A stretch of 15,567 nt of DNA from Lachnospiraceae bacterium UBA4380. GTDB taxonomy: Bacteria; Bacillota; Clostridia; Lachnospirales; Lachnospiraceae. The DNA is taken from contig DGRU01000119.1 of NCBI GenBank assembly GCA_002390025.1, forward strand, positions 12,027-27,593. The letters run 5' to 3'. A program made the position numbers and the translations under genes. Below the pieces are notes generated by a model, which ran no database searches, was not told where the DNA came from, and saw only the letters and a program-made list of their open reading frames with translations. The first letter of the stretch is position 1. Each line of letters starts with the position of its first letter. Below, one piece after another: positions 15,247 to 15,567 of the stretch.

Positions 15247-15567
15247 ATGAATTTCTTTAACGACGAGATCCATCAGGATATGGTAGACATGTATCGTGAT
15301 TTTGCTCAGAACTCCTGCGCTCCAATCGCAGCTGAGCTCGACGAACAGGAGAGATTCCCTGAAGAGAATATTCCTGTAATGGCTGAGATGGGCCTGCTTG
15401 GAATTCCTTTCCCTGAGGAGTACGGCGGAGCTGGTCTCGACGAAGTGTCCTATGCACAGTGCGTCGAGGAAGTTTCCAAGGTTTGCGCTTCCACAGGTGT
15501 CACGATTTCCGCACACACCTCCCTTGGCACATGGCCTATTTACAAATTCGGTACCGAAGAGCAGAAG
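15247..15567 (+). CDS. bcd: Butyryl-CoA dehydrogenase, N-terminal part (cut by window end)
   Basis: The first 107 codons of an acyl-CoA dehydrogenase; the frame is open to the window edge. The flavoprotein family oxidises acyl-CoA or, in clostridia, reduces crotonyl-CoA to butyryl-CoA, usually with EtfAB. Family landmarks of the N-terminal helical domain are present: ELDEQERFPEENIPVMAEMGLLGIPFPEEYGG split by the usual helix turn near residue 40, then EEVSKVCASTGVTISAHTSLG and FGTEEQK. These match short-chain clostridial Bcd closely. An ideal AAGGAGG (15231-15237) lies 9 nt before the ATG, which fixes the start. Codons use more T and A than in addAB, as expected of a highly expressed gene. The catalytic glutamate and the FAD-binding C-terminal half are outside the window, so substrate chain length is not proven; etfB/etfA are expected downstream. 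Confidence 0.9.
   Translation, partial: MNFFNDEIHQDMVDMYRDFAQNSCAPIAAELDEQERFPEENIPVMAEMGLLGIPFPEEYGGAGLDEVSYAQCVEEVSKVCASTGVTISAHTSLGTWPIYKFGTEEQK

Overview
The window looks like ordinary chromosome from a Gram-positive anaerobe of the class Clostridia, most likely a relatively G+C-rich member of the Lachnospiraceae or a close relative. The evidence is the AddA/AddB pair (the Firmicutes counterpart of RecBCD), two lipoproteins with Firmicutes-type signal peptides, strong AGGAGG-like ribosome binding sites, sigma-A promoters with extended -10 boxes, and the first third of a butyryl-CoA dehydrogenase, which suggests butyrate fermentation. The genus cannot be told from sequence alone. All recognised genes are on the + strand.

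Layout. 1-364: a strong hairpin terminator of an upstream gene outside the window, then a promoter region with a perfect dyad and a potentially structured leader. 365-826: a small integral membrane protein of the COG2426 / Sm_multidrug_ex family. 827-1021: spacer with a partial duplication of the 3' end of that gene and a terminator. 1022-2380: an NCS2-family uracil permease. 2381-2539: terminator merged with an extended -10 promoter. 2540-4870: a large lipoprotein, a possible beta-propeller joined to a family-1-like solute-binding domain, with no permease genes beside it. 4871-5036: terminator and a 15-bp minisatellite. 5037-9038 and 9069-13331: addB then addA, a two-gene operon for the ATP-dependent helicase-nuclease that processes double-strand breaks. 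13482-14990: a lipoprotein with a Cthe_2159-type beta-helix (carbohydrate-binding family). 14991-15246: regulatory spacer with dyads and a good promoter. 15247-end: N-terminal 107 codons of an acyl-CoA (butyryl-CoA) dehydrogenase.

The genes fall into independent transcription units: terminators at 69-104, 943-971, 2435-2479 and 4900-4940 separate the upstream gene, the membrane protein, the permease, the solute-binding lipoprotein and addBA. Only addB and addA clearly act together. The permease serves pyrimidine salvage, the two lipoproteins are probably exposed outside the membrane, and the last gene belongs to central fermentation.

I found no mobile element, CRISPR array, RNA gene, toxin-antitoxin pair or defence island, and no convincing new system. 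The items most worth a second look are the low-complexity insertions that lengthen both AddB and AddA (several carry in-frame tandem duplications, one carries A-tracts with an in-phase slippery heptamer), the in-frame 66-bp duplication around the stop codon of the first gene, and the dyads around the bcd promoter.
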